Shown here piece after piece: positions 1 through 11,123 of a DNA stretch of 64,000 bases (position 1 is its first letter; every line of letters starts with the position of its first letter). The stretch lies in assembly GCA_905147135.1 (NCBI GenBank), contig LR990068.1, positions 3,430,001 to 3,494,000 of the forward strand, given 5' to 3'. The position numbers were made by a program, and so were the translations under genes. The notes beneath the pieces were generated by a model. The model did no database searches. It saw nothing but the letters and a program-made list of their open reading frames with translations, and was not told the DNA's origin. This DNA comes from Blastobasis lacticolella. Its lineage: Eukaryota > Arthropoda > Insecta > Lepidoptera > Blastobasidae.

Positions 1-111
1 CCTAACGTATTATAATAATTGTGGTTTTAATGTATTACGTATTGATTCTTTGCATCATTCATTATTCCTACATTATACTATTATCTATATCAAAATCTAT
101 ATCTATATCAA

Positions 112-465
112 AATGCTGCGGTGGATATGCGGAGTTACGAGGCTCGATCGAGTACTTAACGAGTATATCCGTGGCAGCCTTGGCGTTCGGGATATCGTAG
201 ATAAGATCGAGGAGGTATGCGCTGGTATAGTTACGTGTTGCGTAAGACTCAGGGATACGTGGGAAATAGGTGCCTGAACCTGCCGGTATCTGGAAAGAGG
301 CCCCGTGGGCGACCCAAGAAGCGATGGATTGACATCGCTGAGTCGGATGCGAGAGATAACGGCCTACGAGAATGCCGAAGACTGGGCAAAGTGGTGAAGA
401 ATGAGTAGGAAAGCGGCCCCTGGCAGGAGTCGGGTTAAATGCTAGGATGATGAAAATGATACTAT
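112..465 (+). pseudogene. RTE-type LINE, C-terminal remnant
   Basis: This is the decayed end of an RTE-clade reverse transcriptase ORF. One frame reads LRWICGVTRLDRVLNEYIRG, and after a frame change near position 220 the reading continues as RGRPKKRWIDIAESDAR to a stop at about 408. The 'GVTRLDRVRNEYIRGS' and 'GRPKKRWxD' blocks are familiar from the C-terminus of insect RTE elements. A short GATGATGAAAATGAT tail follows. It has no intact ORF and is 5'-truncated. Related minus-strand pieces lie near 16.7 kb and 34.3 kb, and a plus-strand piece at 36.3 kb. Confidence 0.75.
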
Positions 466-469
466 TCTA

Positions 470-1349
470 TTAATATAAGGCGATGTTCTAATTGGCAACA
501 GTTGGTCAGTTTTGAGGACTCCTATTGGTCGGGCGACGTCCGTCGTACGACCGTGGTCGCAATTGCCTATATTACCGTTATAGGCAACGGACGGTTTATA
601 CCGTTGTTATATTTAAATGAGAAAGTTAGTAACCATGTTTGGGTGTTGGTCTACTTACTACTTAACGGCTTCAGATGAAATTTGACAGTAATGTAGTTTA
701 TAGCCCAAAATAGCATGTAATGCTATAATTTATCCCGAAAATCAATGTGGCCTCTGCGGGTGAGGCTTCGAAACAAAACAAACTCAGGGCTAAAAGCAGT
801 TCCATAGTATTAGATGGATTACTGTTGGTTGTGTGTGGTGTTTGCCAGAGTAAAATACAAGACATTTCAAGTACCCTGCGGTCACCAGTGGATCGGATCA
901 ACGGATTTATTTATAGCGATGCCTTTTTATTACACTCGAACTCCGATATATTTGCTAGAGTTACTAAACTAGATACCTACAGAAAAACGAAGGATTACCC
1001 CCGACCTACATAGTTTTATAACTACTGAACCGATTTTAAAGAAACAAAGTTAAAAACCGTCTCGATTAAGGTGCCATTCAAATATATTCTATACCAAATT
1101 GAAATCGGTCCATCAGTTCGGGAGCCACAGAAATACACGGGGCCACAGATACATATATCTTCTACTATACGTCAATCTTATAACCACGAAAATAAGCCTA
1201 CACGTGTTTTGTGTCAACACCTCTGTTATGAGAATACGAATAAGAAGAATAAGGATACATTTATTTACCTTAATGGGTTACATACCGGTAAGTATAATAC
1301 ATACAGCTTAACAGATGTGTATGGTGACTTTGTACGTGGTTTTAGATGT
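470..1349. other. No feature recognised
   Basis: AT-rich sequence with only short ORFs. I see no repeat family shared with the rest of the window and no convincing exon. Confidence 0.5.
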
Positions 1350-1768
1350 ATAATTTCATTTTTTTTCTCCGCTTTAGAGATACAAACCTAAAATTTTAAT
1401 TTGCCGTTATCACTTTTTGACTTTAGCCTTTTTTGAATAATGAATGTTGAATACGACTGTTAAAACATGCGCCTGCCTGATGGTAAACAGTCACCGCAGC
1501 CTATGGACGTTTGCAATACCAGGGGCATCACCCACGCGTTGCCGACCCCGTAAAGACCTTTTCACCCCTTCCTTGAAAACCTCTCCAGGTAGTTCATTCC
1601 ACAAGCTTAGTGTGCGTGGGAGAAAGTTCGTTTGGATCCGCACAGATCGCGACCAATTTGGCTCCAAAGTTTGAGGATGAACTCCTGTCGGTTTATTTCA
1701 TTTTTTTTCCCTGCGTTGGAGTTACAAACCTAAAATTTTAATTTGTCATTATCACTCTTTTTGACTTA
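1350..1768. repeat. Diverged 70-bp direct repeat flanking a LINE 3' end
   Basis: The block at about 1355-1425 (T-rich run, then CAAACCTAAAATTTTAATTT, then a TTATCACT and TTTTGACTT end) recurs at about 1697-1768. Between them, at about 1455-1680, lies a minus-strand LINE 3' end. On the minus strand it reads LPRTLSLWNELPGEVF, the C-terminal end of a Jockey/CR1-type reverse transcriptase ORF, followed by the 3' tail seen again near 26.2, 30.6, 44.0 and 59.7 kb. The flanking repeats are too long and too diverged to be an ordinary TSD. Confidence 0.55.
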
Positions 1769-2194
1769 TATTCTACTCTTAAGAGCGTAGCTTAGGTTGG
1801 TCTTTTAGCACCTGTTATTTTATACGTGTTACAAACCCCTCATTTTTCGTCGAGGGTTTAAAATCATAAGCACAGGACCTCTACCAAATCGTGAGCTTTA
1901 CGGACACGTCTAACATAAAGCTCCTTCTATACTCTGAATACGTAATTTTGAGCTCGGCGATTTCCATTTTGGTAAGGCACGTTGGTATGGTCATAGAATT
2001 TTTCGGGCAAACGTGACGGAGCTACAAAAAAGCTCCGTAGAATATTATGTTTCTATGTTGAATATTATATTTTTGCGTTGGAATATTGTTATTACCCACG
2101 TCGAAACGGAGATGTTATACTTACTCACTATGATGACGTAGCGATAAAATAAGTCTTGGCCTCCGACACTAAAAACCGGAGAAGTTACGCGTGT

Positions 2195-2440
2195 TTTTTT
2201 TATTAGACTACCCAGCTATTTGACGCCATCTCACCTGGTGGTAAGTGACGATGCGGCCGATGATGGAGCATGCCTGTCTAGGAACAGCCTATTCACTCTA
2301 GCCTTGAAGGCGTCTAGATTATAATGATCAGGGAACTCACTCGCAGGCAAGGCGTTCCATTCCATAGCCGTAGGCATTATAAAGGTTGAACTAAAGCGGC
2401 TCGCGCGGATAACTGGAAGATCCACGATATAAGGAGATGG
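2195..2440 (-). pseudogene. LINE (Jockey/CR1-type) C-terminal fragment
   Basis: The minus-strand reading contains [31 protein letters not shown] and FKARVNRLFL. This is the 'R-x-WN-x-LP ... F-K-x-R-V-N' ending of a LINE reverse transcriptase ORF. The same ending occurs at 46.1 kb and 12.0 kb, and a related one at 3.9 and 45.8 kb. It is only the 3' end of a dead copy. Confidence 0.7.
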
Positions 2441-2499
2441 ATTACGTGTCTTGTGCCATTGATATTAATATACTATCTGTGTGTTTCTCTATAATGTCC

Positions 2500-2870
2500 C
2501 AGTTTTTTTTTTATGTCATACGGTAGTCAAACAGGCAAGCGGGCCACCTGATGGAAAGTGGTCACCACTGCCTATAGACATTAGCAAAACCAAGAGTATC
2601 GCTAATGCCCACCTCTATAACACGTTGCTCTGGCAGCAAAAAGGCAAATGCCTCTCCACTGCCAAAGCCACGGTTCCCCAAATTCCCACCCCATGGAGCA
2701 CTGAAAACCTTACTCACCAGCAGAAACACAATACTATTTAAAAGAGTATTGCTTAGCTGCGGTATTCTGTAAGGTGGAGGTACTTCCCCAGTCGGGCGGC
2801 TCCTATTCGAACGGGATACCCCGCTATGCCCTACCTCTCTTGACAGAAGGGTTGGTGAATAGCGTTGAAA
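2500..2870 (-). repeat. Dispersed retroposon 3' end (GGCCCGCTTGCCTGTTTG family)
   Basis: On the minus strand this ends in ...CCATCAGGTGGCCCGCTTGCCTGTTTG..CATAAAAAAAA, a poly(A)-type end at about 2500-2510. Close relatives lie at 15.5 kb, 19.4 kb and 47.5-47.8 kb. A sister subfamily with CGCCGCCTATGG in place of CACTGCCTATAG lies at 7.76, 12.5, 19.0, 38.1 and 43.7 kb. The sister copy at 38.1 kb encodes a LINE C-terminus, so these are probably LINE 3' ends. Confidence 0.65.
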
Positions 2871-3227
2871 ATAGCGAAATCTACATTTTGTATTTTGAAA
2901 CATTGTACCTTTCCTACAAAATACATGTAATTCTCGAAAACTACAAATTTGAGGGTGGTCTCAAAAATGCATTCATACACGTATCATACTGTGTATTTTT
3001 CATATTAAACAGTAAAAGGGAAACAATCTTGCTTATCAATATTAATTAAACATTAATAACTAATGTAGATATTGCTGTTTTATATAAATGTTCTGCTCAT
3101 ATCTCGGTTGACATAAAATTAACACAACAACAAGTTTTTATGTATTTACGTCTTCTTTCCTATCGAGTCGATAACCTAAACTCTGACTACTATAACGCAA
3201 TATAACTATAATACCCTCAAAAAACCA

Positions 3228-3432
3228 TCTGTACATACTATAAAACATAGTCGGTTCCCGCTGTCTGTATATATGTATGCTTAGGTGTTTTAAACTACGC
3301 TATGGATTTTAATGCGGAGTGATTCAAGAGGAAAAAAGGGTAGGTAGGGGTAAATTTGAAGTAGGATAGGTGTATTGCAGTGTAGGATACGGGTAGGACC
3401 CCACGCGAACGAAGTCGCACCGGGCCCGCTAG
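3228..3432 (+). mobile_element. Non-autonomous Helitron-like element
   Basis: It starts with TC after an A and ends in CCGGGCCCGCTAG followed by T, which fits Helitron rules (A|TC...CTRR|T). The interior shares the 'CGGTTCCCGCTGTCTGT' and 'TTAAACTACGC' blocks with copies near 32.8 kb (minus) and 42.7 kb (plus, 5' part). It has no coding capacity. Confidence 0.6.
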
Positions 3433-3835
3433 TACTATTATAATATAAACAACAAGCACACTGTGTCACTTAGCATTGTGTCTAAAAGAGTTAGAATCAG
3501 TTATGAGCAGTTAGCAGCTAGTCTACACGCATACGTCTAGTCGCACGCACACAAACACCGTGCCGAAGTCTGCCGAACTGAAACGACGTTAGACGATGCA
3601 CGGCTTTCAACGCCGCACCGCTGTGCCGGTCGGAGTGGCGGGTGTTAGGTTTTTTTCGTTACGGAATTTCTTGATTCGGTCGCCGCGCTCACAGCCCGCG
3701 ATAAAAGCTATGCCATAGCTTAAAAACCACCGTGAAATATATGTGAAAACTTAAACTTGCAAAAGATTCAACCGGCGATTATCAAGAACAGTTTCTTTGT
3801 TTCATTAAAAACACTGGGGCGTTTGAAAGATACAT
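3433..3835. other. GC-richer stretch, no gene recognised
   Basis: Positions about 3500-3720 are clearly richer in GC and CpG than their surroundings. I find no ORF or known repeat here. It could be a 5' end of an old LINE or unique host sequence. Confidence 0.3.
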
Positions 3836-3839
3836 AGGT

Positions 3840-4155
3840 AGGAGCTCCACAACCTTGTTCCACCATGCCCTTTTTATTATCGAACGACGAGGGGGACAAA
3901 ATATCGTCATCCATTAATGGTAGACGTCCCACCATCTCGTACTAAGCGTTTTGCATCCACTTTTCTTATGCGCACTGCAAAGGACTGGAACTCTCTGTCT
4001 GAGTCATTGTTCCCTGATAAGTATAACCTTGGGGTCTTCAAATCAAGAGTGAATAGGTATCTTCTAGGCAAGCATACTACATCTTCGACCTCATCGTCGC
4101 TTTCCATCAGGTGAGATGATGTCAAATGCAAGCCTATTGACAATAAAAAAAAATG
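3840..4155 (+). pseudogene. LINE (Jockey/CR1-type) C-terminal fragment
   Basis: The plus frame at 3917-4114 reads RTKRFASTFLMRTAKDWNSL and FPDKYNLGVFKSRVNRYLL, the C-terminal end of a LINE reverse transcriptase ORF. It is followed by a short AATAAAAAAAA tail at about 4142. A very similar copy lies at 45.75-46.06 kb. The 5' part is missing. Confidence 0.75.
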
Positions 4156-4187
4156 TCATTTTCAACGCTATTGGTAATCGTCTGTGT

Positions 4188-4590
4188 GTATATGTCGCAG
4201 CCAAATGATTAAATTAGCCGGTTAATAAAACGGCTAGCTATTTAAGCAGTTATTTAATTGAAAATTGGCCAAATTCATGAACTTTGAAAGTAAAGTCAAA
4301 TGAACGATATTGCCTCGAGTTTACGGAGCTCTTCCATTCATTGTCATAATGCTAACCTAAACTAACCGAATAGAAACATAATGCAAACTATTATTATACT
4401 TTGAAGTCATTGTGGGTAGGTTAGCATTGGATCAATGTGTGGAAGAGCTGCGTAAACTCGAGGCAATATCGTTCTTTCAACATTACTTTAAAATCTTATG
4501 AATTTGGCAAATTTTCAACTAAATAATTGCTCAAAAAGCTAGCCGTTTAGTTAACCGGCTAATTTAACCATATGGCTGCGACATATATAC
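4188..4590. mobile_element. Fold-back element with ~200-bp inverted arms
   Basis: The two halves are near-complete inverted copies. The left arm begins GTATATGTCGCAGCCA and passes through TTAGCCGGTTAA, ACGGCTAGCT, CGATATTGCCTCGAG and ATGCTAACCTA. The right arm carries the same blocks in reverse complement and ends at ATATATAC. The centre is a short AT-rich spacer near 4385. It has no ORF, so it is a long-TIR MITE or fold-back transposon. Confidence 0.8.
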
Positions 4591-5005
4591 CACGCAAAGG
4601 ATTTTAACGCGGTGTTCATAAGATCCGTTTCTAGCACATTACTCGTGCCAATTGCGAAATTTGCGTTGCGAAATTGTTTTTTTTATAACAAATTTAAAAA
4701 TTACGTAGAAAACAACAAAAGTAGAGCACGATAGCGGTATTATTAACAGAAACCTGACCTGAAATTGACTTACGTAAATCAAATATAGATTGTTCCTTAG
4801 ATTTCTGTGGATGATACATTATATAAATCAATTCATTTACATTTGTAAGGATATTACTTACCACTGCCGTGCCTTACTTCTGTTGATTTCTAGGTTAATT
4901 TCGTTATTTAGGGATACGCAGAGAGACTATCGAATCACACAAGCCACGAGCGTGACACACCTGTTTTCCTTCTATACTTTTGAACAGTATGTTACAATTA
5001 TTAAT

Positions 5006-5272
5006 TTGACGACCTGAGTGGTTCAGTGGTCAACATGTCAGTCAGCTACGCAGAGGTGTCTCAGGTTCGTTTCCCGACCGGGCAGAAATTTAAATGATGC
5101 ATTTTAATTCCTGTTACGGGTCTGGGTGTTCTAAGTATAATAAGAACGTATTTAAAAAAAAGAAGTAAAAAAGTAGTACATCAGTTATCTAGCACCCATA
5201 GTACATGCTTTGCTTAGTTTGGGGCTAGATGGCGCTGTGTGAATTTGTCCACGATTATTTATTTATTTATTA
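5006..5272 (+). mobile_element. tRNA-derived SINE (family A)
   Basis: The head is GACGACCTGAGTGGTTCAGT, with a B-box-like GGTTCGTTTCCC. The body includes TTTAATTCCTGTTACGGGTC and TTTGGGGCTAGATGGCGCTG, and it ends in an ATTTATTTATTT tail. Other copies are at 6.1-6.8 (nested), 11.76, 14.45 (minus), 22.17, 23.5 (minus) and 37.4 kb. Confidence 0.85.
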
Positions 5273-6119
5273 CGATTTGTATGTAGATTTACAGCCCATA
5301 CAACATACGTCCCAAATTTTTATGCAACATTTGGTTTCTATACTAACGGCAGAAAACTGCCGCAAAATTGGTAAACAAACGCGCAGCGCCTGCATTGTCA
5401 CCGCACACAAATCGTGTCGCACCCGCACATCGTACCACACCCGCGTCGTCACCGCTGCACGTTGTCTGTCCGGTTGCTACGTGGTGACCACGCGGGCTCG
5501 ACGCGTACGCGTTTACTCTCCGGTTTGTTTGCGGCAACGTTTGAAACCGGCCCAGGATATAATCCGGAGGCGAATAAAAACATTTTTATGTCTACGTCTG
5601 GCCGTTTTTTCTGAATAAATAAAAGGGGAAATTCGAGACATGTATGAATGTCGTACAGACAAAAGAGGCAGAGGTAAAAAAGGTAAGAGCGAATGCTACA
5701 TCCATCATCAGTCTTTGGCGGTGCAGGGATAATGGTAGCCGCCAATGTTGGCAAGCGAAGATGGTGAGAAGGTAGAAAAGGGTAATTACCCACCTGGCCG
5801 GGTGTTGTGACCAGGGGACCAAGGGTCCGACAGTTGATCGTCGGAAGTTGTATATATGCCGTGGAAGTTGGCACATTTCTCTAGCGCGATGTAGGATTGT
5901 TAGCGCCATCTATGTGCGGATGCTTGCCAACCTTGTGTTCGTGTACTCGTAATGTGAGTATCGTTGAGTCTTCCCTATTGGAGCATTAGAGCGATAGATG
6001 TCGCCACAAGTCTATACGTGAGTTGACTGAGCTCTACCCACAACTAATTCCTTTTTTTATCCATATTTGTAAACTTTTAACCTATGTAAACGCACGTAAT
6101 TTGATTCGTATTGATTTGT
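5273..6119. other. No feature recognised
   Basis: Overlapping ORFs of 100-140 codons occur on both strands between 5.2 and 5.9 kb. They show no recognisable motif and lie in a locally GC-rich stretch, so I do not call any of them a gene. Confidence 0.4.
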
Positions 6120-6835
6120 TTGACGACCTGAGTGGTTTAGTTAAATGAATAAAAGACATTTATTGCCTAACAAGGATACCACATCACAACAAGCACATAA
6201 TATAAAATAAACAATAATCATAATATACAATAAACAAAAAATAAAATCGAATCAAAATCGCTGTTCTGTGGCACACCTTGCCAGCAAAAGGACCTCACTC
6301 AGCATAAGCCACGACCGGAGCCGAGGCGCTGATCTTCCGCGAGTCTCGTGTTGATTAACATTAGCCGGTCCGCCACACAGAGGTCCCAGGTTCGATACCC
6401 GGTAGAGCAGAAATTGAAATGATGAATTTTAATTTCTGTTATATGTATCATCATCATCACAGCCCATAACAGTCCACTGCAGGACTTAGGGCCTCTCCCA
6501 CGAAAGGGGAGCTTATTGCCATAATCTCTACGCTTGGCAGGCGGGTTAGAGATCGCAGTGTACAAATATAACAATGGAAAATGCTGCCCATTTTCTAGAC
6601 TACGGAGACTCTTGATCTTTTGCCTCGAAAACATTTGTCGCCTTGTAAGACACCCATGAGTGTAAGGGGTTGGTGCTATTCTATTCTGCCGGACACCACA
6701 CGGCCGTGGTTATATGTACAATAAGTATGTATTAAAAAGTATCTACATAAGTAGTTTATCAGTTATCTAACACCCATAACACAAGTGTGCTTACTTTGGG
6801 GCTAGATGGCGCTATGTGAATTTGTCCAAACATAT
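6120..6835 (+). mobile_element. SINE family A, interrupted twice
   Basis: Three pieces of one SINE A copy remain: the head at 6121-6141, the B-box region and body at about 6361-6447, and the 3' part at 6709-6835 ending GCTAGATGGCGCTATGTG. The first gap (about 6142-6360) holds an AT-rich retroposon end. The second gap is a minus-strand SINE C with a TSD. Confidence 0.8.
6448..6708 (-). mobile_element. SINE family C with 10-bp TSD
   Basis: A minus-strand SINE C runs from the GTGGTGTCCGGCAGA-type head (right) to a GATGATGATG tail (left). GTTATATGTA at 6438-6447 and at 6709-6718 is a perfect target-site duplication. Removing one copy and the SINE restores the SINE A body, so SINE C inserted later. 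Confidence 0.88.
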
Positions 6836-6839
6836 TTAT

Positions 6840-7030
6840 ATTTAAATCAACAGCCTATATCAGTCCACTGCTGGACATAGGCCTCCCTATACACTATGCC
6901 TTCCGCTTGCCGCATCCCTCCAGTCTTTTACGGTCACTCCACCTGACAGAAGGTCATCCCACACCCCGCCTGCCGCGGTCTCCACTCAACAACTCGTTTA
7001 CCGCAGCTCATACACACAACTGTATGTCGA
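6840..7030 (-). pseudogene. RTE LINE 3' end
   Basis: The plus strand reads CAGTCCACTGCTGGACATAG followed by GCCTCCC. This is the reverse complement of the GGAGGCCTATGxCCAGCAGTG end of RTE LINEs, the same ending as the intact element at 8.2 kb. The ORF is not intact. Confidence 0.65.
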
Positions 7031-7496
7031 TCTATAAATAATTACAGCTCTCTATTGATTGCTTGATTACCCCCCGGAGAGGTGGCGCCGATGGCTCGAC
7101 TGTGTGTTCAAATATAAATGGAATGGGCAATGGAAATCTACTCGAAAACACTATTTAACTACTCTTTGTTTACTTTGTACAGTCAGCTTGTTTAGTTGGT
7201 CAGGTCAGCTGGCCATGTAAAGTATTTTTTAATAACAAGATTTTATCGCGCGCTATAGTACTGATCATTCCAAAGAGCCCAGACACGATAGGGTTAGCTT
7301 GTTGCGTTCAGTAGTTCCTAAGACCACCTTCCGACTCCATCATCAGACCAGCTCCATGGTACCATATTATCATCAAAGTTACATAGGTAAATCAAATTTC
7401 AGCACAATCGGATACCAATAAATGGTCGAAAAATGGTTTGCAAACGTTGACGGACAACTTACATACGAACAGTGCAAGTAAAATTGAAAGCTTGAA

Positions 7497-7600
7497 AAAA
7501 GGAGATGGCCGTGCAGTGTCCGGCAGAGTAGAATAACACCAACCCCTTACACTCGTGGGTGAAGTACAAGGCGACTAATGTTATCGAGAAAAAATCAGGT
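7497..7600 (+). mobile_element. SINE family C, 5' fragment
   Basis: It contains GTGTCCGGCAGAGTAGAATA, ACCAACCCCTTACACTCGTG and ACAAGGCGACTAATGTTATC, matching the first third of SINE C. The rest is absent. Confidence 0.7.
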
Positions 7601-7756
7601 ACTTCCACGTGTGGTTCTGTGTTCTTTCGATCACGAAGTACATCTTCGATAAGATTTAGGCGATACATCTTCTCCCACAGTTGCACTGGGTTCAAGAGGC
7701 CACAGAATACCTGTATCAGCTAACAAACGGCGCAGACGTCTTGGGCTATCACTTAT

Positions 7757-8045
7757 GATTTTTTTATGTTATACGGCAGACAAACAGGCAAGCGGGCCAC
7801 TTGATTTAAAGTGGTAACCGCCGCCTATGGACATCAGCAACACCAGGAGCGCTACCAATGCGTTGCCCGACTCTAAAGAGACCTGTAATATACCTCTTGA
7901 ACGATCCCAAGTCATTGTCAAAAGGAAACGCTGTAGCTGGGAGTCCGAGTCGCACGAGCGAGAAACGTTCTCTCGAACATTCGCATGGTGACCAACAGAA
8001 GGTCTACGTAGTGGGGATGATAATGTAGTAGTTCCCGCCCGCATG
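7757..8045 (-). repeat. LINE-derived retroposon 3' end
   Basis: The plus strand starts TTTTTTATGTTATACGGCAG and continues through GGGCCACTTGAT and CGCCGCCTATGGACATCAGC. It is a minus-strand element whose poly(A) side is at 7757. It is the sister of the 38.06-38.33 kb copy, which encodes a LINE C-terminus. Confidence 0.6.
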
Positions 8046-8048
8046 GTA

Positions 8049-8217
8049 TATTGATTATTTATTTATTTAACCATTTATTGTACGCAAAATTGTTACAAAA
8101 GTATATGACATAATATATCAGACAGAACAGGCCAACTTATTTCTATAAAGAAATTTCTTCCCTCAGGCCTACAGCGAGAGAACGTTACAATTAAATGCAG
8201 TTAAGACGTGCACAGTA
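8049..8217 (-). repeat. 3' tail of an older LINE, split by the RTE insertion
   Basis: This is the 3' UTR and AAATAAATAAATAATC-type tail of the same LINE family as the element at 38.5-41.7 kb; compare TTTCTTCC..AGG.CTACAG and GACGTGCAC in both. The rest of the copy resumes at 11,124, so the RTE landed inside it. Confidence 0.75.
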
Positions 8218-8231
8218 GCAAAAAACAAAAT
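8218..8231. repeat. Target-site duplication, left copy
   Basis: GCAAAAAACAAAAT here is repeated exactly at 11,110-11,123, immediately beyond the two ends of the RTE element. Confidence 0.9.
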
Positions 8232-11109
8232 CATCATCATCATCATCAGCCAGAAGACGCCCACTGCTGGGCATAGGCCTCCCCCAGAGATCTCCACAAA
8301 GACCGGTCCTGTGCTTTCCGCATCCAGCTGGTACCTGCGATCCTTACCAGGTCGTCGGTCCACCTTGTAGGAGGCCTACCCACGCTGCGTCTACCGGTAC
8401 GTGGTCGCCACTCGAGAACTTTACTGCCCCATCGGCCATCTGTTCTTCGAGCTATGTGCCCTGCCCACTGCCACTTCAGTCTGGCAATCCTTAGAGTTAT
8501 GTCGGTGACCTTGGTTCGCTTGCGGATCTCCTCATTTCTGACTCGATCGCGCAAAGAAACTCCGAGCATAGCTCTTTCCATTGCCCTTTGGGTAACAGTG
8601 AGCTTTCTTATAAGGCCCATAGTGAGTGGCCACGTTTCAGCTCCGTAAGTCATCACTGGCAACACACATTGGTCAAAGACCTTCGTCTTGAGACACTGCG
8701 GTAATTGGGACGAAAATATGTGGCGTAGCTTCCCGAACGCTGCCCAACCGAGTTGGATTCGTCGATTGACCTCTTTCTCGAAATTGGACCTACCTAGCCG
8801 GACTATTTGTCCTAGGTATGTATAGTCGTCAACAACTTCAAGTGGAGTGCCTCCAACTGTCACTGGAGTAGGCACAACATGGACATTCGACATAATTTTC
8901 GTCTTGTCCATGTTCATTTTAAGACCTACTTGTTGAGAGGCACTACAGAGGTCATCGAGCATTTTGCCCAAGTCTTCCAGGGTTTCAGCCATGACTACGA
9001 TATCGTCAGCAAATCTGAGGTGCGTGAGGTACTCGCCGTTAATATTGATGCCAAGTCCGTCCCAGTCCAGAAGCCTAAAGATATCCTCCAGTGCAGCGGT
9101 AAACAACTTCGGAGATATGACATCACCTTGTCTAACACCTCGCTGCAGCTGAATAGGTTCTGTGGTCTTGTCCTGGAGACGAACTGACATAGTGGCGTTT
9201 TTGTACAAACACTTCAATGCTTCGATATATCGATAGTCAATTTGGCACCGCTGTAGAGACTGGAGCACCGCCCAAGTTTCGATCGAATCGAAGGCTTTCT
9301 CATAGTCCACAAACGCCAAGCATAATGGCCGGTTATACTCTTCGGTCTTTTGTACAACCTGCCGCAGCGTATGTATGTGGTCTATGGTACTAAAACCTTT
9401 TCGGAATCCGGCTTGTTCGGGAGGCTGGAAGTCATCAAACCTGCGTGCGAGACGATTCGTAATGACTCTCGAAAACAGCTTATAGACATGGGTCAGTAGC
9501 GATATTGGTCTGAAGTTCTTCAAGAGAGCCTTATCACCTTTCTTGAAGAACAATATCACTATGCTTCTGTGCCATGCTTCCGGCGTTTTGCCCTCGAGGA
9601 TGACGGAATCGAACAGCTTCTGAAGGGACTTAAGCACAGGTTTGCCACCAGCTTTCAGAAGCTCAGCAGTAATTCCATCATCACCCGGCGCCTTGTTGTT
9701 CTTAAGCTGTTTGAGAGCCATACTAATCTCGTACAGGCTGATGTCCGGGATATCTTCGGTGTAGTGTCGGGTCAACTTGGCTCTGGGGTCTTTTGCCATA
9801 CTGGTAACAGGTGCCCGTGTTGTCGTGTATAACTGTCCATAGAACCTCTCGACTTCCCTCAAAACCTCGGACTTGGTCGAAACAACTCTGCCGTCATCCG
9901 TTTTCAGTCTCGTCAACTGGCTCTGTCCAATCGACAGATCTCTCGCAAAGACTTTAGAGCCTTTGTTCCGCTCGATCGCCGCCTCAATATTGGTAGTATT
10001 GAAGCGGCGTATGTCGCGAGTCAGAGACTTGGAGATCTGTCGATTAAGTCGCCTAAATTGAGAGACATCATCAGGGGACTGCAGAGTCATTCCGCGTCTT
10101 TCTTCGATGAGTTTGAGGGTATCGTCAGAGATTTTGTTTGTTCTGTTTGTACGGCAGGCCTTATAAAACTTTGACCCAACCGTATAGACAGTTTCCACGA
10201 ACCTGTTATTATAGTCGTCCACGTCGACGCACTCTCTTAGGCACTCGAAGCGATTTTGTAATTCGAGTTGAAAGCTCTCGGGGTTTTGGATTTGGATGGG
10301 TACAGGCCGGAGCGTGGACCTCATCAATCTCGATCTTTCCAGCTGGGGATTAATATTCAATGTGCCTCTTACCAATCGGTGATCACTGCCAATTTTAACG
10401 CTATTGATCACCGAGACATCATTGAATATATGCCGTTTCGTAGATAGGATGAAGTCAATCTCATTTTTTGTGACACCATCGGGACTAACCCACGTCCATC
10501 TGCGATGATCCGGCTTCCTGAAAAATGAGTTCATCATAAAGAGTCCCTCCTTCTCCATAAAGCCGGCCAGCATCTGGCCACGGGCGTTCCGACTTCCAAT
10601 TCCAAATTGCCCCACTCTCAACTCGTCTCCGCCTCGTTTGCCCAGTTTCGCGTTGAAATCCCCCATGACAACGGTATAATGTGTCTTGGAGGTATGCATG
10701 GCTGTAGAAATATCCTCATACATAGCCTCCACTTCATCGTCGGAGTGAGTCGAAGTCGGTGCGTAGACCTGTATGACCTTCAACGAATACCGCTTGGTAA
10801 TTCTGAGTATAAGGTACGCTACCCTAGACGACACACTCTCGATTTTGACGATGTTGTTCACGAGGGATTTGTGGACGAGGAACCCGACACCACCTAGGGA
10901 CAGTTGGTCGCCCTCCCGGAAGTAAAGCAGATTTCCGGACTTAAGGATTACCGAGTCCTCCCCCTTTCTTCGGACTTCAGATAACCCTATAATATCCCAA
11001 TTTAATCTGCTTACCACTTCCTCCAGTTCCACGAGCTTTTCGTCGGTCCGCAGTGTCTGGACATTGTATGTTGCCAGGGCCAGTGGTCGTGCTTTGTGGT
11101 AGCCTGGTC
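8232..11109 (-). mobile_element. RTE-clade LINE, 5'-truncated
   Basis: The element lies between 14-bp TSDs. Its 3' end (left) is a GATGATGATGATGATGAT tail and its 5' end (right) abuts the TSD directly. One long ORF fills it. The 5' edge falls only about 13 codons before the endonuclease domain, so the 5' UTR and original start are missing. The TSD and the open ORF suggest a fairly recent insertion. Confidence 0.92.
8246..11109 (-). CDS. RTE endonuclease-reverse transcriptase (5'-partial)
   Basis: The open frame of about 954 codons encodes the two enzymes of target-primed reverse transcription. Residues 14-250 are an apurinic-type endonuclease: ATYNVQTLR at 14-22, GLSEVRR at 43-49, VYAPTS near 116, MGDFNAKLG at 150-158, EIDFIL at 218-223 and SDHR at 243-246. 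Reverse transcriptase covers roughly 510-770: NFRPISLL at 533-540, FVDYEKAFDS at 601-610, RQGDVISP near 661 and FADD at 701-704. The C-terminal part has GRPPTRWTDD and ends AYAQQWASSG. No ATG precedes the endonuclease; the frame simply opens from flanking DNA (the codon before CGA is TTG), and the first in-frame ATG is residue 131. The copy therefore probably cannot make full-length enzyme by itself, although I see no stop or frameshift. Close plus-strand remnants lie at 29.5 kb. Confidence 0.92.
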
Positions 11110-11123
11110 GCAAAAAACAAAAT
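11110..11123. repeat. Target-site duplication, right copy
   Basis: Exact repeat of GCAAAAAACAAAAT at 8,218-8,231. It marks the 5' boundary of the RTE insertion. Confidence 0.9.

Noticed and set aside
5229..5909. Overlapping ORFs of 105-141 codons on both strands
   Set aside because: GC-rich stretch with open frames in several phases, partly inside SINE A; no domain, no conserved pattern.
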